Below are positions 33,292-46,400 of a stretch of DNA of 64,000 nucleotides, piece after piece. The stretch lies in assembly GCA_959347315.1 (NCBI GenBank), contig OY365807.1, positions 37,845,645 through 37,909,644 on the forward strand, read 5' to 3'. How positions within the stretch are numbered: the stretch's first letter is position 1; each line of letters opens with the position of its first letter. A program made the translations under genes and the position numbers. Origin of the DNA: Bimastos eiseni (lineage: Eukaryota > Annelida > Clitellata > Crassiclitellata > Lumbricidae). A model generated the notes under the pieces. That model did no database searches. It had not been told where the DNA came from and saw only the letters and a program-made list of their open reading frames with translations.

Positions 33292-35532
33292 AGTTTGTTA
33301 CCGCTATGTTAACTACTTTTGTTTATGCTATAACTTTTGATCAGAGTCACTGGACACACACAAATTGGGAATGATGTCACTGAACAAACATATATGACGG
33401 ATATAAGACACGAAAGTTGGTCTTTTGTAGCAAATCACTAAAATGAGGAGAGTAATGATTTGCCAATATTTACATTGTAGCTATCATTCCAACTATCATT
33501 ACAAAGGTGCTCACAATTATTGACACAATGGTCCAATAGCTAAAGGTCAGTTCACTATGCTCTTTCTGGGACTTTGGTGTATAACTAGGAAGGTGGCATA
33601 AATTATCATGCCAGGGTATATTTCAAAGGCTCTAGGAATTTTACAGTATTTTAACTACAGTAGTTAACTTACTGTTAATTGCTGCATGTTTGATGACCAA
33701 AATCTTTCTTAAATGTTAAACTTGCATCACCACAGTACACCTCTCAGTTTTTCGATATAATAAACCTTCATGCTGTCATGTGATGACAGTTCTTATTATA
33801 GCTACCAACAAGAAAGTCATTTTATCAATTTATTTGATCAATTATGAAACCAATTTCTTGAGTTTTTCTATTATTAATAAAGCATAAATCGAAAGATATT
33901 TTGGAAAATACCAATTTCCTTTGGATTGAAAGTGAAATTTTTGTTTCATTGTTCTGCACAAATTTCTTTAGCAGTTTTATAGTAGTAGTGTTGAATAAGC
34001 TGACATGGGCAGTGTGCTTCTGTTACATATGTAACCCATCTAACCATAAGGAGACTTATGTCGCAACACACGTTAGTAAGATAATTGCAAAAATGTGAGA
34101 CAAAAGACAGGTTTTTCAAAATCTTGTTTTTGACAGAAATTGATATGTAAATATGTTTTGAACTCGTAAAAACTAAAAATTTTGAAAAGAAATAATTTTT
34201 AATGACTTTTAGATGACTTTGTGGCAGCCATTGTTTTAATAATTTATTGACTTGTTATAATTTTTCATTTGCCCGCCATTTATAACCAAGTTCAACTCGC
34301 GGCTAGGACAGCAATTTTGGTATAAGTAGAAAGCCCAGACAAAAGCGGTCGTTAAACTCTGGATCCATCCATCGTCTAACCTATGCTGCATTAGACAGCA
34401 AGCATAAGCTATTGTCTGTCTCAAATTTTACTCAATTCTGAACTAGGTTGGTTAGGAATTTCACATTTCAAAATTACACCAAACTTTGAATGGATTTTAC
34501 TTGGAATTATAATCTAACAACTGAGCAATATATTTTGCTCATAACTTTGGACAGGAACATCGTATAACAATAAAGTTAGTGTCATTTTAAAGGAGAGACA
34601 TATACCCTTTAAAATGGTTTAAAATGGTATGTGACACTAAAATTGTAAACAGTCCGAGTTAGGCCTCTTATTGGTATGATGGGTCACATGATGATTATCC
34701 AGAGTTAACAGAGGAGAACAGTTTCGCGAAGATTAAGTAGTGATGATGATGACTGTGAAAGGGTTTATTAAGTAATATAATTTATCTGAATTACACTGTG
34801 ACAGTGTGGCCAGCCAAAATGTTTAAACTCATTCCACAATCGTATCTTTATTCCGAAACTGATCTTGTTGTAGTTCTTCTTCCAACTGCCATGTTTGTTA
34901 CAGTCACCTTTTAGGTGACTTATACTCAAGAATACGTGATAAACACAGTGTTTTGTTATTTATTTGCTGTTGTCTATTTTCACCTCAGCTGAATGAACCT
35001 TTGACCTGAGTACCAAACTTTAAGGAATTTGTATAGAGGCATTTATTTGATGTGTTACCTCTATCATTTTACCTGTACTGCACTGAAACTTAGTAAATAT
35101 CAACTAAGCAGAGTTGCAGATTGACCAGTTACCTGTCTAACAGAAGTTTTCCTCAGTGCATGCAGGTGAAAATGTACGTTTATGTAATTTATTTAATATT
35201 TCAGAATTTGCTGGCGATTTAGTGGTAAATTACTAGTAATTTATAATGATGGCAACTAAATCCTTCTAGTTTTTTTTTAGCAGGCAATGCTAGTTTATAT
35301 CTGTGGAAGTTAATATTTTGGGTGATGGTTAACTACCTGTTCTAAAGTATGGTTGAAACTGTAGACAGTTAATTACTTTCGTTGCTGATCAGCATTTGTC
35401 ACATATCTTCTGCTGCTTTAACATTTTGTATGAAGCATGGCTCTATACATTAATATGATTTATAAGTGATTTTGAATTGGTTAAATTAAAACAATCAGAT
35501 TTTGATGCATGCTTAATCTAATTTGCCTCTAG
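33292..35532. other. Non-coding DNA upstream of the SHIP-like gene
   Basis: AT-rich; no exon recognised. A good acceptor (TTTGCCTCTAG) ends at 35532, so an upstream 5' UTR exon and the promoter probably lie in or left of this stretch. Confidence 0.5.
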
Positions 35533-35564
35533 GTGCAGTTATAATCTAGTCGAATAACGGAGCG

Positions 35565-35728
35565 ATGTCTTCCTCCAACAAACCTTCAATTGTGTCCGTG
35601 TTTAACTGTGTTCATCGTGGAATTAGTCGACTGAGGGCTGAGGAGCTTCTCCTCACATCCAAACAAGATGGCAGCTTTCTTGTCCGAGAGAGCGAGACCA
35701 TTCCCGGTGCCTACACCTTGTGCATTCT
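35565..35728 (+). CDS. INPPL1: SHIP exon 1 (SH2, N-terminal part)
   Basis: ATG 35565; residues 1-54 plus two bases. The exon itself probably begins at 35533. Reads [13 protein letters not shown] and [19 protein letters not shown]; donor CT|GTGAGT. Confidence 0.93.
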
Positions 35729-38700
35729 GTGAGTGTGTTGATACATCTTTAATGTCAATACTTAAGCTTATCTTCTAGAGTTTCACCATTGTGTTTTTAA
35801 TTGTCAGACCAGCTGACCTTCGACTGCCTCTTTACATAGGAGGGCTAAAAATTGTGCAGTTGCAGATTATGTTAAATTAGTATCTTAAAACAATTAAAGA
35901 ACCTCATTTAGGTGAAATACTGGTCTGACATGTGCTGACGTATATATATATATATATATATATATATTTTCAGTTTTGAGAAACGTGTTCACCAGTATCG
36001 AATTCTTCCAGATGCTGATGGAAGACTTGCAATTCAGGTCGGTACATTTGCTTTTGATGGTTTTATATTAAATATCTATTGTTTTGATTAATGCTTGTTT
36101 TATTTGTTGTATGCCATATGCTTTCTTGTATCTTTTCTTTGAAGGCAGCAATACTCTGCCTGTTGTGTTGTCAAGGTTGCGTGACCTATGTTGCTTTAAT
36201 ACGGACTTCATTGCAAGGTGCCAAAGGATATATGGACACATGCGATGACACAGTGTTCTAATACTAAATTGCAATGATTATGCCCAAATTAAGCTATAAG
36301 TACTGTTATGCTTGCAATGACCATAAAGCTGCTTTGCATGTGTTTTTTGTCCAGAGTGAAGTTGGTGTTGTGTGTCGAAAGTATGTTGATCTCACACAAT
36401 TGATTCATGAGTACATGCAACGAGGATCCAAGAATGGCATGGCTGGGCCACTCCTCTATCCAATAGCTTCTGATAGCGTGTCAGATGACGAAGACTCTGC
36501 AGGTCTGCTATTTCACTGTTTTAATCTCTCAATTATCACTGCCTGTTGTATAAAAACGCCCAAATGGTAGAGTAGTAGTGACGGTGTATATTATATGGGC
36601 CAGAACCTTGCATGACCTTTTCTTGCTGATAGTTGCTTTATTCTTTGGAACGAAATTTGTTCAGTGGTGTCTGCAATTGTGTTTAGATACTGCAGTTGCA
36701 TAATGAGCTTTAGACTTTGCCATACAAACTGTATCTGAAATGTCGATGTATCAATTTTTGCAGATGAGGAGAAAGTAGAAGATGAGGCAGATGGCCTTCA
36801 GTTTGAAGTGGTTCCACCATCTATTGATACTGAACCTGGTTCTATGACTGATGGAAATGGATTACAGAGCAGCATCAACGATTTCCTCTATCAATATTTC
36901 CTACAACGATTCCGAAGTTTAAACCTGTCAAGGTAAGCTGTGCCTTTATGCTGTTTTATTGGTAGCAGACAAAGATTGAGAAAGAAGCCTTTTAAGTGCA
37001 AGGGTGCCGTACAACCTAGAACTTATGGGGCTTATTGTTGTCTTCCCAGCCAACCTCACTAGCTTAACCTTTAGCCCTGTGCTGACCTCCAAGATTTGTC
37101 AGGTCCTTTGATTGCCTTTCTCTTTGAGAATACCAAGGAAGAGGACTGCACTCAGCTGACATGCTTTCACAGTTGCTGACCGTACTCGTTGGACTCTCTT
37201 TTGCAAATGTTTGCTCTGCAGATTCTATGTAGGCTTTTGTACCATAGACAATTTATAGGAAGTCCTGAAAAGTGTTGTACGATATATAATTTATAACTTG
37301 TGTGATGTTGTAATAATGTTGTAACTCCTGAAATGTTAGTGTAGAACATGCAAACAGCTGAGGGCAAGGCAAAAAATCAGAAGGCAAGGCTATTAACCCA
37401 AAGGCAAGGCTATTGATTCGAGGGCAAGACTATTAATCCAAAGGCAAGGCTATTAATCCGAAGGCAAGGCTAAAAATCAGAAGGCAAGGCTATTAACCCG
37501 AAGGCAAGGCTATTAATCCGAAGGCAAGGCTATAAACCAGGATGTGAGGTTATATAGCAGAATGCAAGGTTATAAACCAGAATGCAAGGTTTTAAATCAA
37601 AAGGCAAGGTTTTAAGTCGGAAGGCATGGTTTTAAGTTAAATCAGAAGGCAAGGTTATAAACCAGAATGCAAGGCTATGAACCAGAATGCAAGGTTATGA
37701 ACCAGAATGCAAGGCTATAAACTAGAAGGCAAGGTTTTAAGCCAGAAGGCAAGGTTTTAAACCAGAAGGCAAAGCTATAAACCGGAAGGTGAGGTTATAT
37801 AGCAGAAGGCAATTGTAATGGCTTAGAAGAGGATGAGAAGATTAACTTGCTGTTACATTTCCAACAGTTTTGGGATGTTTTGCATATTAGTAGTTATAAA
37901 ATTCAATCTATTTTTCAGGTGTGATGGGCCTTTCATCAATGTTCTTCAAAATTACATCGAAAGAGGGGCTAATTTAGACGCCCAAACGACTGCTGCTGGT
38001 GGTGAAACTTTGATTCAGCTCCGCCATGTCATGGATGAAACGGCGAAGGATATTGACAGGTGAATGTTCAAACTCTGTTCGATCAGAATTCAAGGAAACA
38101 TCATAACATGTTTTTGTATGAAGTTATGCAAATCTAATGTTAGCGAGGAGTTACTGGTACTCGTTGGTTAGTTGTCGTGGTGAAAATATTTTAACATATA
38201 TATGGAGTGTGAAAACTTGAACAATGCCAGAATGTTGTTGGGAGCATTATTATATCTGGATGATTGAACTAAATTCAATAATAGCCAAAACTTTTTATAT
38301 GGATGTAAAATTATCTCAAACGTACTGAGAACCAACAGGACCTAAGACTCGGCTGATCTTTCTTTATGTGGGTATGGATGAATCCAGGGTTTAGCAACAG
38401 CTTATGACAACAGAGGCCGTTGCCATCGACAGAACTCTGCTTGGCATATTTACAGCGCTATGTGGAGAGACTGGTTTATCGGAGGATTTTTGTTGTTGTT
38501 CCTGCAGCTGAGACTGTTTACATATTGTTGGCTCATAGTGTTCTGTTTGATTTCAGTGTCCTCATGCTGATGGCTGTGCATTGTGCAGGCATAGCTAGCA
38601 TACATACAGAGTACAACTGACATACTGAATGACACTAACATGAACATACTTCTAGAAGAATCCTGTGTTCAGATTAACTTACAAGCAGAAATAATTTGCT

Positions 38701-41700
38701 GCAAAGTATTCAGCATCAAAACTCGGTTTTGGTTGGTTGTATCTGAGAGATTGAGAGCTGTCACCAAAACTTTTTCTTATGAACTTGGACATGCGATAAG
38801 TGTGATTGAAAATCACTTCTACAGATTTAATGTTTATACTTCCTTGAACTGAAATTAAATTTCTAAAACTTAGGTTGACTAAAATTCATTAATTAAAACT
38901 AGAACTGAAGCTAATATTCAGAAGCAATAAGAACTAAATTTAAAATTGAGACATTGTTGAACAACACTGGTGTAGAGTCAGTCATTCTGTTTAATGTTTA
39001 CTTCACTTTGATTGTTATCTAAGCATTTTAATTTAGTGAAAGTACGTACATTCCAAACTTATTTCCCCTATGATCACCTTTGTTCAAAGTGGATCATTCT
39101 GATAGAAATAGCTTTCTGCTTACAATTTGCTTTCCAATAAGCACAGTTGTTTGACAACATACTTGATCAGTTGCCACTTTGTGAAATTAAATGAATCAGA
39201 TTATTGTATAGGGCACCTCTTAATGTTTTTTATTGCCTACTGGTAGTATTAATTTTCAGTATAGGCGTGCTTTGTGAATTTTTGTGATATAACGAAATGT
39301 CCGTGTTCACATTTTTTATATGGAAAGCATAGGGTACGTTCTGTGACACTTTGGCTGCATCCTGAATCATAGCCTTCATATATTGACTCAAAGGCCTAAG
39401 AAAACGACAAATGACATTACATTGACCAAATCATAACCAGAAGCTATAGGTGTGGCAGTAATGTGGATAAATGAATTTCGTTAACTGTTATGACTGATAG
39501 GTTTGCTTAAAATACAAGCACTACCTTCACACAAATATACAAGGCACTAACCGGAATTGATGGCCAAGCAGTGTAGTAGAGAAATCCTTCTGTTAACCCT
39601 TTAATGACCAGCGTGTAGTGCAGTGTAAGGCATAATCAATAACACTGTGCGTTAAAGGGTTAGCAGGTCTCATATGAAACAAGGCTGCAATCCAATGCTG
39701 CAGCTTTTAGAGAATCTAATTACTCAAATTATTTTAGGTCTACGTTGTTCAACCCATGTGTTTGCCTAATGTAGATTAGTAGTGCACGGTGTCTTGTGCC
39801 ACCTAAAATCTCCTGGTCTGCCTCTAGGTGTTTACTTGCCTTTCACTATTAATGTCTGACTTAATCAGATTGCTATTTTTTCTGTTAAGACATGTGGAGA
39901 ATTTGATGGTGAAGATTGACCTCTGTCGTCAGTTGTTTGGACCAATTACCACGGCACCTCTTGTTGACACTGAAAAAACAGTAATGGCAATTATTACTTT
40001 ATCTTAGCAAACACACTTGTGCTGCATTATTGTCGTGTGACTGGGCTTAACGAAGTGCCTCCTGCAGTTTTATGGAAATTTTATATAACATAGCCTCGAG
40101 GCCTCCATACACAACCATATATACACTTCGGCAGTTGAGTCTGTATGCACATATACATAAATACACATGATGTCATGTACATGTATGCATATATTATGCG
40201 TGCGCACACATACACACGCACCTACACACACACACATGATGTTCTGGTTCTTCTTATACAGTTGTGTTAAAGTATTATAATGCTATTATGTCATTATGTT
40301 GATCAATCATCATTTCAAGCTAAATTGTTCTCAAATGGGTAACCCTAATAGGCAGGATTTTAGTCGCTTTTGGGTCTGCCCTTTGTATCCTTGAAACATT
40401 TTTGTATGCTACATTATATAATATTTGTTTGTGGGAACAATAAATCAAATTTAATTAATAAAATGTTCATGCACAAATAATTACAATTCTACAATTGTAA
40501 ATACAATTACCAGTATATGGGTAAAGTGTATAAATATCTAAAATATTGGCCAGCACAATATTACTTCATCACCATCAGTTCTTGATGCCAGACATTTGGT
40601 GGAAATGGGTAGGGTTAAATGATCTCCATTGTCTTCTGTCATTTGTTGCTACCCTTAGTGTAAGTCCAAGCGATGTTATGTGGGTACCCGCCCGAGGCTG
40701 AAACCCGGGTAATGAAATCAGTTTTTTGGTTCTCGAAATTCTGTAAAAATGCGTGATTTTACTTGAACATATGCCAGAAATATTCTGTTGGTCATATTGG
40801 CTGACTGCCCAGGCAATGAAGTCGATTCTCAGGTGCCCGACATTCCATAAAAATGCGCAATTCCCTACATTTAATAACAAAATAATCATGATTGACGGGT
40901 ACCCAAGTCATGATTTCAACATTTTTTGACAGCCTTAGTTATGTCCTCATTTATATTATCTAAATTCTTGACCTGCATTTGTTTATTTTCCTTTTCCTAG
41001 TGCATTTCATTGGGTTCTGTCAATTGGCTTCCTCTCTAAATGTCCAAATGATAGGAGTCTTTGTTTAATATCTTTGTATAGTAGAGTCTAGGGCATAACC
41101 GAGTAGACAATTTCCATCGAGTACCGAATCCGAGTATTTGGATGCCCTATTTGATGGGTACGAAACGAATATTAGCGGCAGATCTGGCCAGCAACTCAGC
41201 GAGTGCCATCCGTTGGCAAAACATATTTAACCTGCCAGTCTGCCATGTGCCACAGCTATGGAGAACTATCTCTAGTCAATGCGGTCTATGCAATATCCTT
41301 CATATAGCTTATCGTCACACTCTAGGCTATAACAATATATTTATTATTTCATAGCTTTATTTGTGACAAAATGTAAAACCTTGTTATAAAATTTGAAATA
41401 TGAACTTATCTACAACGTTTTTAGTCCTAAATTTATTTGATGAAAAAATATAATTTTATCAAAAAAAATATTTTATCAAAAAAGTTATTTTTAGCTATTT
41501 GCGGGTGTAATATTTGCCGAGGCGAATACTTCCGAATAGTCCAATATGCGACCAAGGCAAATGTCCGAGGCGATTTCCGGTTATGCCCTATTAGAGTCAC
41601 TGTTTGTATACCTAATGATAGTCTTATGTCATCATTTCTAATTTTCTGAAAGCTCTGCAATCTTCTGTAGCCAACTTATTTCTGCTGTAATGCTTCCTTT

Positions 41701-43434
41701 TTTTCTTGGTTTCACGCTGTTCAACATTGTGATCAGTATTTTACAGTTGGTTATATCATCGTCTCACATAATTTTTTTCTTTTCCTATTCCTTGTTTTCC
41801 TTTCGTTTATTCATTAAGAAAGTTTAGATAGCACCTCTTCAAGGTTACTACTGAGGAATGCTCCGGATCAAACCCGGCTTAAAAGAACGGTTTTAAGGTT
41901 ACTACAATATGCATCTATTGGGCCAACAGCAGAGAAAGTGTGAAGCTGTCTAATAGCAGTTTGCGTACAGTGAACGAGGAGTTGACCCTCTGTGGAAGAG
42001 TAGGGAGCATGACATCCCTGCATGCCCATGGTAGATATGCAGGTGCAGCACCTAATAGGCATCGCCAAACCAAGGCAGAAATGCGGTACACAAAGGGCGG
42101 TATCAAATTTCAGAAATAAATAAATAAAATGAGGCGCGCTGCCGTGCGCAAGACCCACTCCAAGCACTCCATCCACCGCTGTTTTTTTTATCTGTGTCTC
42201 AATATCCTGCAATTCTGAGTCCGCTTTTAGTGCGGAGGCCATTTGTCGTCATCATATCGGCAATTGTTCATCAGCCGTCCATTTAATTTGATTCCTGCTT
42301 CATTGATGTATAGGCTAAGTGTCATGATTGCTCGTTCTAATACTAGGTTATGCCTGTTTTTGTGAGAAAGTATTCTGAGATTATTTTATCTACTGTTGTG
42401 GCTCTTAATGATTTTTTACATATATATCTTGTACAATGCATTAATACACACAATTGTAAATGCACAACTGCAAATGTATATTACTTGATATATTGTATAA
42501 ATATCTACAAACATTGGCTTGCATATATTGCACATACCTGTATTTGCTTTATTTTACTTCTGACTTAATTAACTAATTAAGTCAAAAGTTATAAAGTTTT
42601 ATCTGTTCTGTTGTGGCCATAAATACATTGTTGAGCAATTTGAGCATTTGGGTTGTCAGTGTATGGCTGTCATTTTTATTAATGGGCTGCTCACATGATT
42701 TATTGAGCAATTTCTTGACTTATTTCAGCCAACTCATGAACATGATATGGCAAGTGTTTTTGAAAGAATATTGCGCTGCAAGAATGCTGTTCAAAATCTG
42801 GAGAAAAAAGTGGGTAAAATTCTGTTGCTATTAATATTCACATTGAGGGTGAGGTCAGAAACTGGGTATTAATAATTTGATACATATCGTTATGCACTTA
42901 CCTATGTACTGAATGTACTATGTACTCAATTTACAGCTACTCTTGAATGATATTGTAATGTTAAGTTGATAAGCTCAGCTGAGCTTTTTCCTTTCCAGTT
43001 AGAACTATTATTTCTTTTCATTTCAGTTCTGCTATTAACAGGTTTTCTAATATTTGTGAATTTTGGCCCTATATATAATTATTTATGTGTTGTTGAGTTA
43101 ATAATAAAACAAATCTCACATGTACTTTGAGGTGTTCATACTCTGTTCTTCTTTTAAGCTTTGATGAAGTATTTTCACCTCAACTTATTAAAATTCCATT
43201 TCTACAGTTGGATGCAAAGTAGATATGTGGCGAACGGTTAGAAATCCGGACTGTTTTAAGATATAATAAATTGTGTGAACTTTCAATAGCAAACCTGAGT
43301 AAATCGAATGATGTGAGACTGCGATGGCAATGGAGAGAACTAACCTCTGCTGATGATATGACAAGTGGGGTTGCCAACTCTTCATATTTGCATCTGTAAT
43401 TGTTTTTTGAATGTGCCGTCTGTATTGTAGTATA

Positions 43435-43469
<35 letters not shown>

Positions 43470-46400
43470 TATATTGTAGTATATTGTGCACTTCAGAGGA
43501 AAAAATGTTGGAAGAAGGGTGGTATCAAATTTCGGTAATAAAACAAATAAAAATATCATTTGATGGTTGAAATATCTCTATTATGTTTGGACATAAGCCG
43601 AAAGATCCTTCAAAAAGTTGACCTGTGAAGGCTGTTAATTAAATATGCATGAGATAAATGTCTGTATATATGTTTCTGGGTGCTTATAGGGCATCTTTTA
43701 TTGACCTCACAATGCTAAAGGATACCTTATTTTACTTACCTTGCTGGGCTAACTTTGCACAGTTGCTATATTTTCAAGAAGGTCTATTCAAATTATTTGT
43801 GTGAGTTTGTTTAGTTTGTACTTTCCCTATAGTCACTGTTCTCAAAATGCTAGAGTGTGTTCAGATAATATTTGGGCAAATTTGCATCGATGATGCACCA
43901 TGCACTTTTGATTTCACTTTGCTGTGGGAATACTAATTGTTTGCTCTCTTTATGAGGTTAATGTTCAATTGTGCTGCAGGCTAAACTAAAATTCACTGAC
44001 TTGACAACGATGTGGAAAGAAGGAGGAGTGCAGATGTTGGATGGTACAAGGCAAACAACTGGAAGACTTCCTGTCAAGCCAATGATTCCAGCAACATCCT
44101 TTGAGGTGGAGTACACTCACAACATCATATTCCATTTACATAATAGGCATTAGTGTGTTATGGTTAAAGTAAGGTTTTGAAGAATTTTTGTAATGTAGTA
44201 TAGCATGATGTAAGACGTAGAGTATGTGTAATCAGTTTTTTAGAATTCACATTCATTGTAATGCTTGAAGTTCTGTATTTAAATTAACACAAACAAATAC
44301 GGTGTTGTATTGAAGCTGTGGACTTGGTGCTTGTAAGTAGAGCAACACTGAACATCAAGTGTGACTTCTTGTTCTTGGATGGTTGACTGAAGACCATGAA
44401 ATACCAGCCTATCATCCTGTCATGATTTGTATATGAGCACCAGTACATCCTGTTTGGTTAAAAGACATCCTGTTTGGTTAAAAGACATCCTGTTTGGTTA
44501 AAAGACATCCTGTTTGGTTAAAAGACATCCTGTTTGGTTAAAAGACATCCTGTTTGATTAAAAGACATCCTGTTTGGTTAAAAGACATCCTGTTTGGTTA
44601 AAAGACATCCTGTTTTGTTAAAAGACATCCTGTTTGGTTAAAAGACATCCTGTTTGGTTAAAAGACATCCTGTTTGGTTAAAAGACATCCTGTTTGGTTA
44701 AAAGACATCCTGTTTGGTTAAAAGACATCCTGTTTGATTAAAAGACATCCTGTTTGGTTAAAAGACATCCTGTTTGGCTAAAAGACATCCTGTTTGGTTA
44801 AAAGACATCCTGTTTGGTTAAAAGACATCCTGTTTGTTTAAAAGACATCCTGTTTGGTTAAAAGACATCCTGTTTGATTAAAAGACATCCTGTTTGGTTA
44901 AAAGACATCCTGTTTGATTAAAAGACATCCTGTTTGGTTAAAAGACATCCTGTTTGGTTAAAAGACATCCTGTTTGGTTAAAAGACATCCTGTTTGGTTA
45001 AAAGACATCCTGTTTGGTTAAAAGACATCCTGTTTGGTTAAAAGACATCCTGTTTGATTAAAAGACATCCTGTTTGGTTAAAAGACATCCTGTTTGGTAA
45101 AAAGACATCCTGTTTGGTTAAAAGACATCCTGTTTGTTTAAAAGACATCCTGTTTGGTTAAAAGACATCCTGTTTGATTAAAAGACATCCTGTTTGGTTA
45201 AAAGACATCCTGTTTGATTAAAAGACATCCTGTTTGGTTAAAAGACATCCTGTTTGGTTAAAAGACATCCTGTTTGATTAAAAGACATCCTGTTTGATTA
45301 AAAGACATCCTGTTTGGTTAAAAGACATCCTGTTTGATTAAAAGACATCCTGTTTGGTTAAAAGACATCCTGTTTGGTTAAAAGACATCCTGTTTGGTTA
45401 AAAGACATCCTGTTTGATTAAAAGACATCCTGTTTGATTAAAAGACATCCTGTTTGGTTAAAAGACATCCTGTTTGGCTAAAAGACATCCTGTTTGGTTA
45501 AAAGACCTCCTGTTTGGTTAAAAGACATCCTGTTTGGTTAAAAGACCTCCTGTTTGGTTAAAAGACATCCTGTTTGGTTAAAAGACATCCTGTTTGGTTA
45601 AAAGACATCCTGTTTGGTTAAAAGACATCCTGTTTGGTTAAAAGACATCCTGTTTGTTTAAAAGACATCCTGTTTGGTTAAAAGACATCCTGTTTGGTTA
45701 AAAGACATCCTGTTTGGTTAAAAGACATCCTGTTTGGTTAAAAGACATCCTGTTTTGTTAAAAGACATCCTGTTTGGTTAAAAGACATCCTGTTTGATTA
45801 AAAGACATCCTGTTTGGTTAAAAGACATCCTGTTTGGTTAAAAGACATCCTGTTTGGTTAAAAGACATCCTGTTTGGTTAAAAGACATCCTGTTTGATTA
45901 AAAGACATCCTGTTTGGTTAAAAGACATCCTGTTTGATTAAAAGACATCCTGTTTGGTTAAAAGACATCCTGTTTGGTTAAAAGACATCCTGTTTGGTTA
46001 AAAGACATCCTGTTTGGTTAAAAGACATCCTGTTTGATTAAAAGACATCCTGTTTGATTAAAAGACATCCTGTTTGGTTAAAAGACATCCTGTTTGATTA
46101 AAAGACATCCTGTTTGGTTAAAAGACATCCTGTTTGGTTAAAAGTCATCCTGTTTGGTTAAAAGACATCCTGTTTGGTTAAAAGACATCCTGTTTGGTTA
46201 AAAGACATCCTGTTTGGTTAAAAGACATCCTGTTTGGTTAAAAGACATCCTGTTTGATTAAAAGACATCCTGTTTGGTTAAAAGACATCCTGTTTGATTA
46301 AAAGACATCCTGTTTGGTTAAAAGACATCCTGTTTGGTTAAAAGACATCCTGTTTGGTTAAAAGACATCCTGTTTGATTAAAAGACATCCTGTTTGGTTA

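Noticed and set aside
40675..40915. Possible element with GGGTACCC ends
   Set aside because: GGGTACCCGCC and CGGGTACCC flank two loosely related blocks, but ends and duplication are not convincing.
42811..42820. Donor GGGTAAAA for SHIP exon 7
   Set aside because: It leaves one extra base and puts a stop (TAA) at the start of exon 8; AAA|GTGGGT keeps phase.
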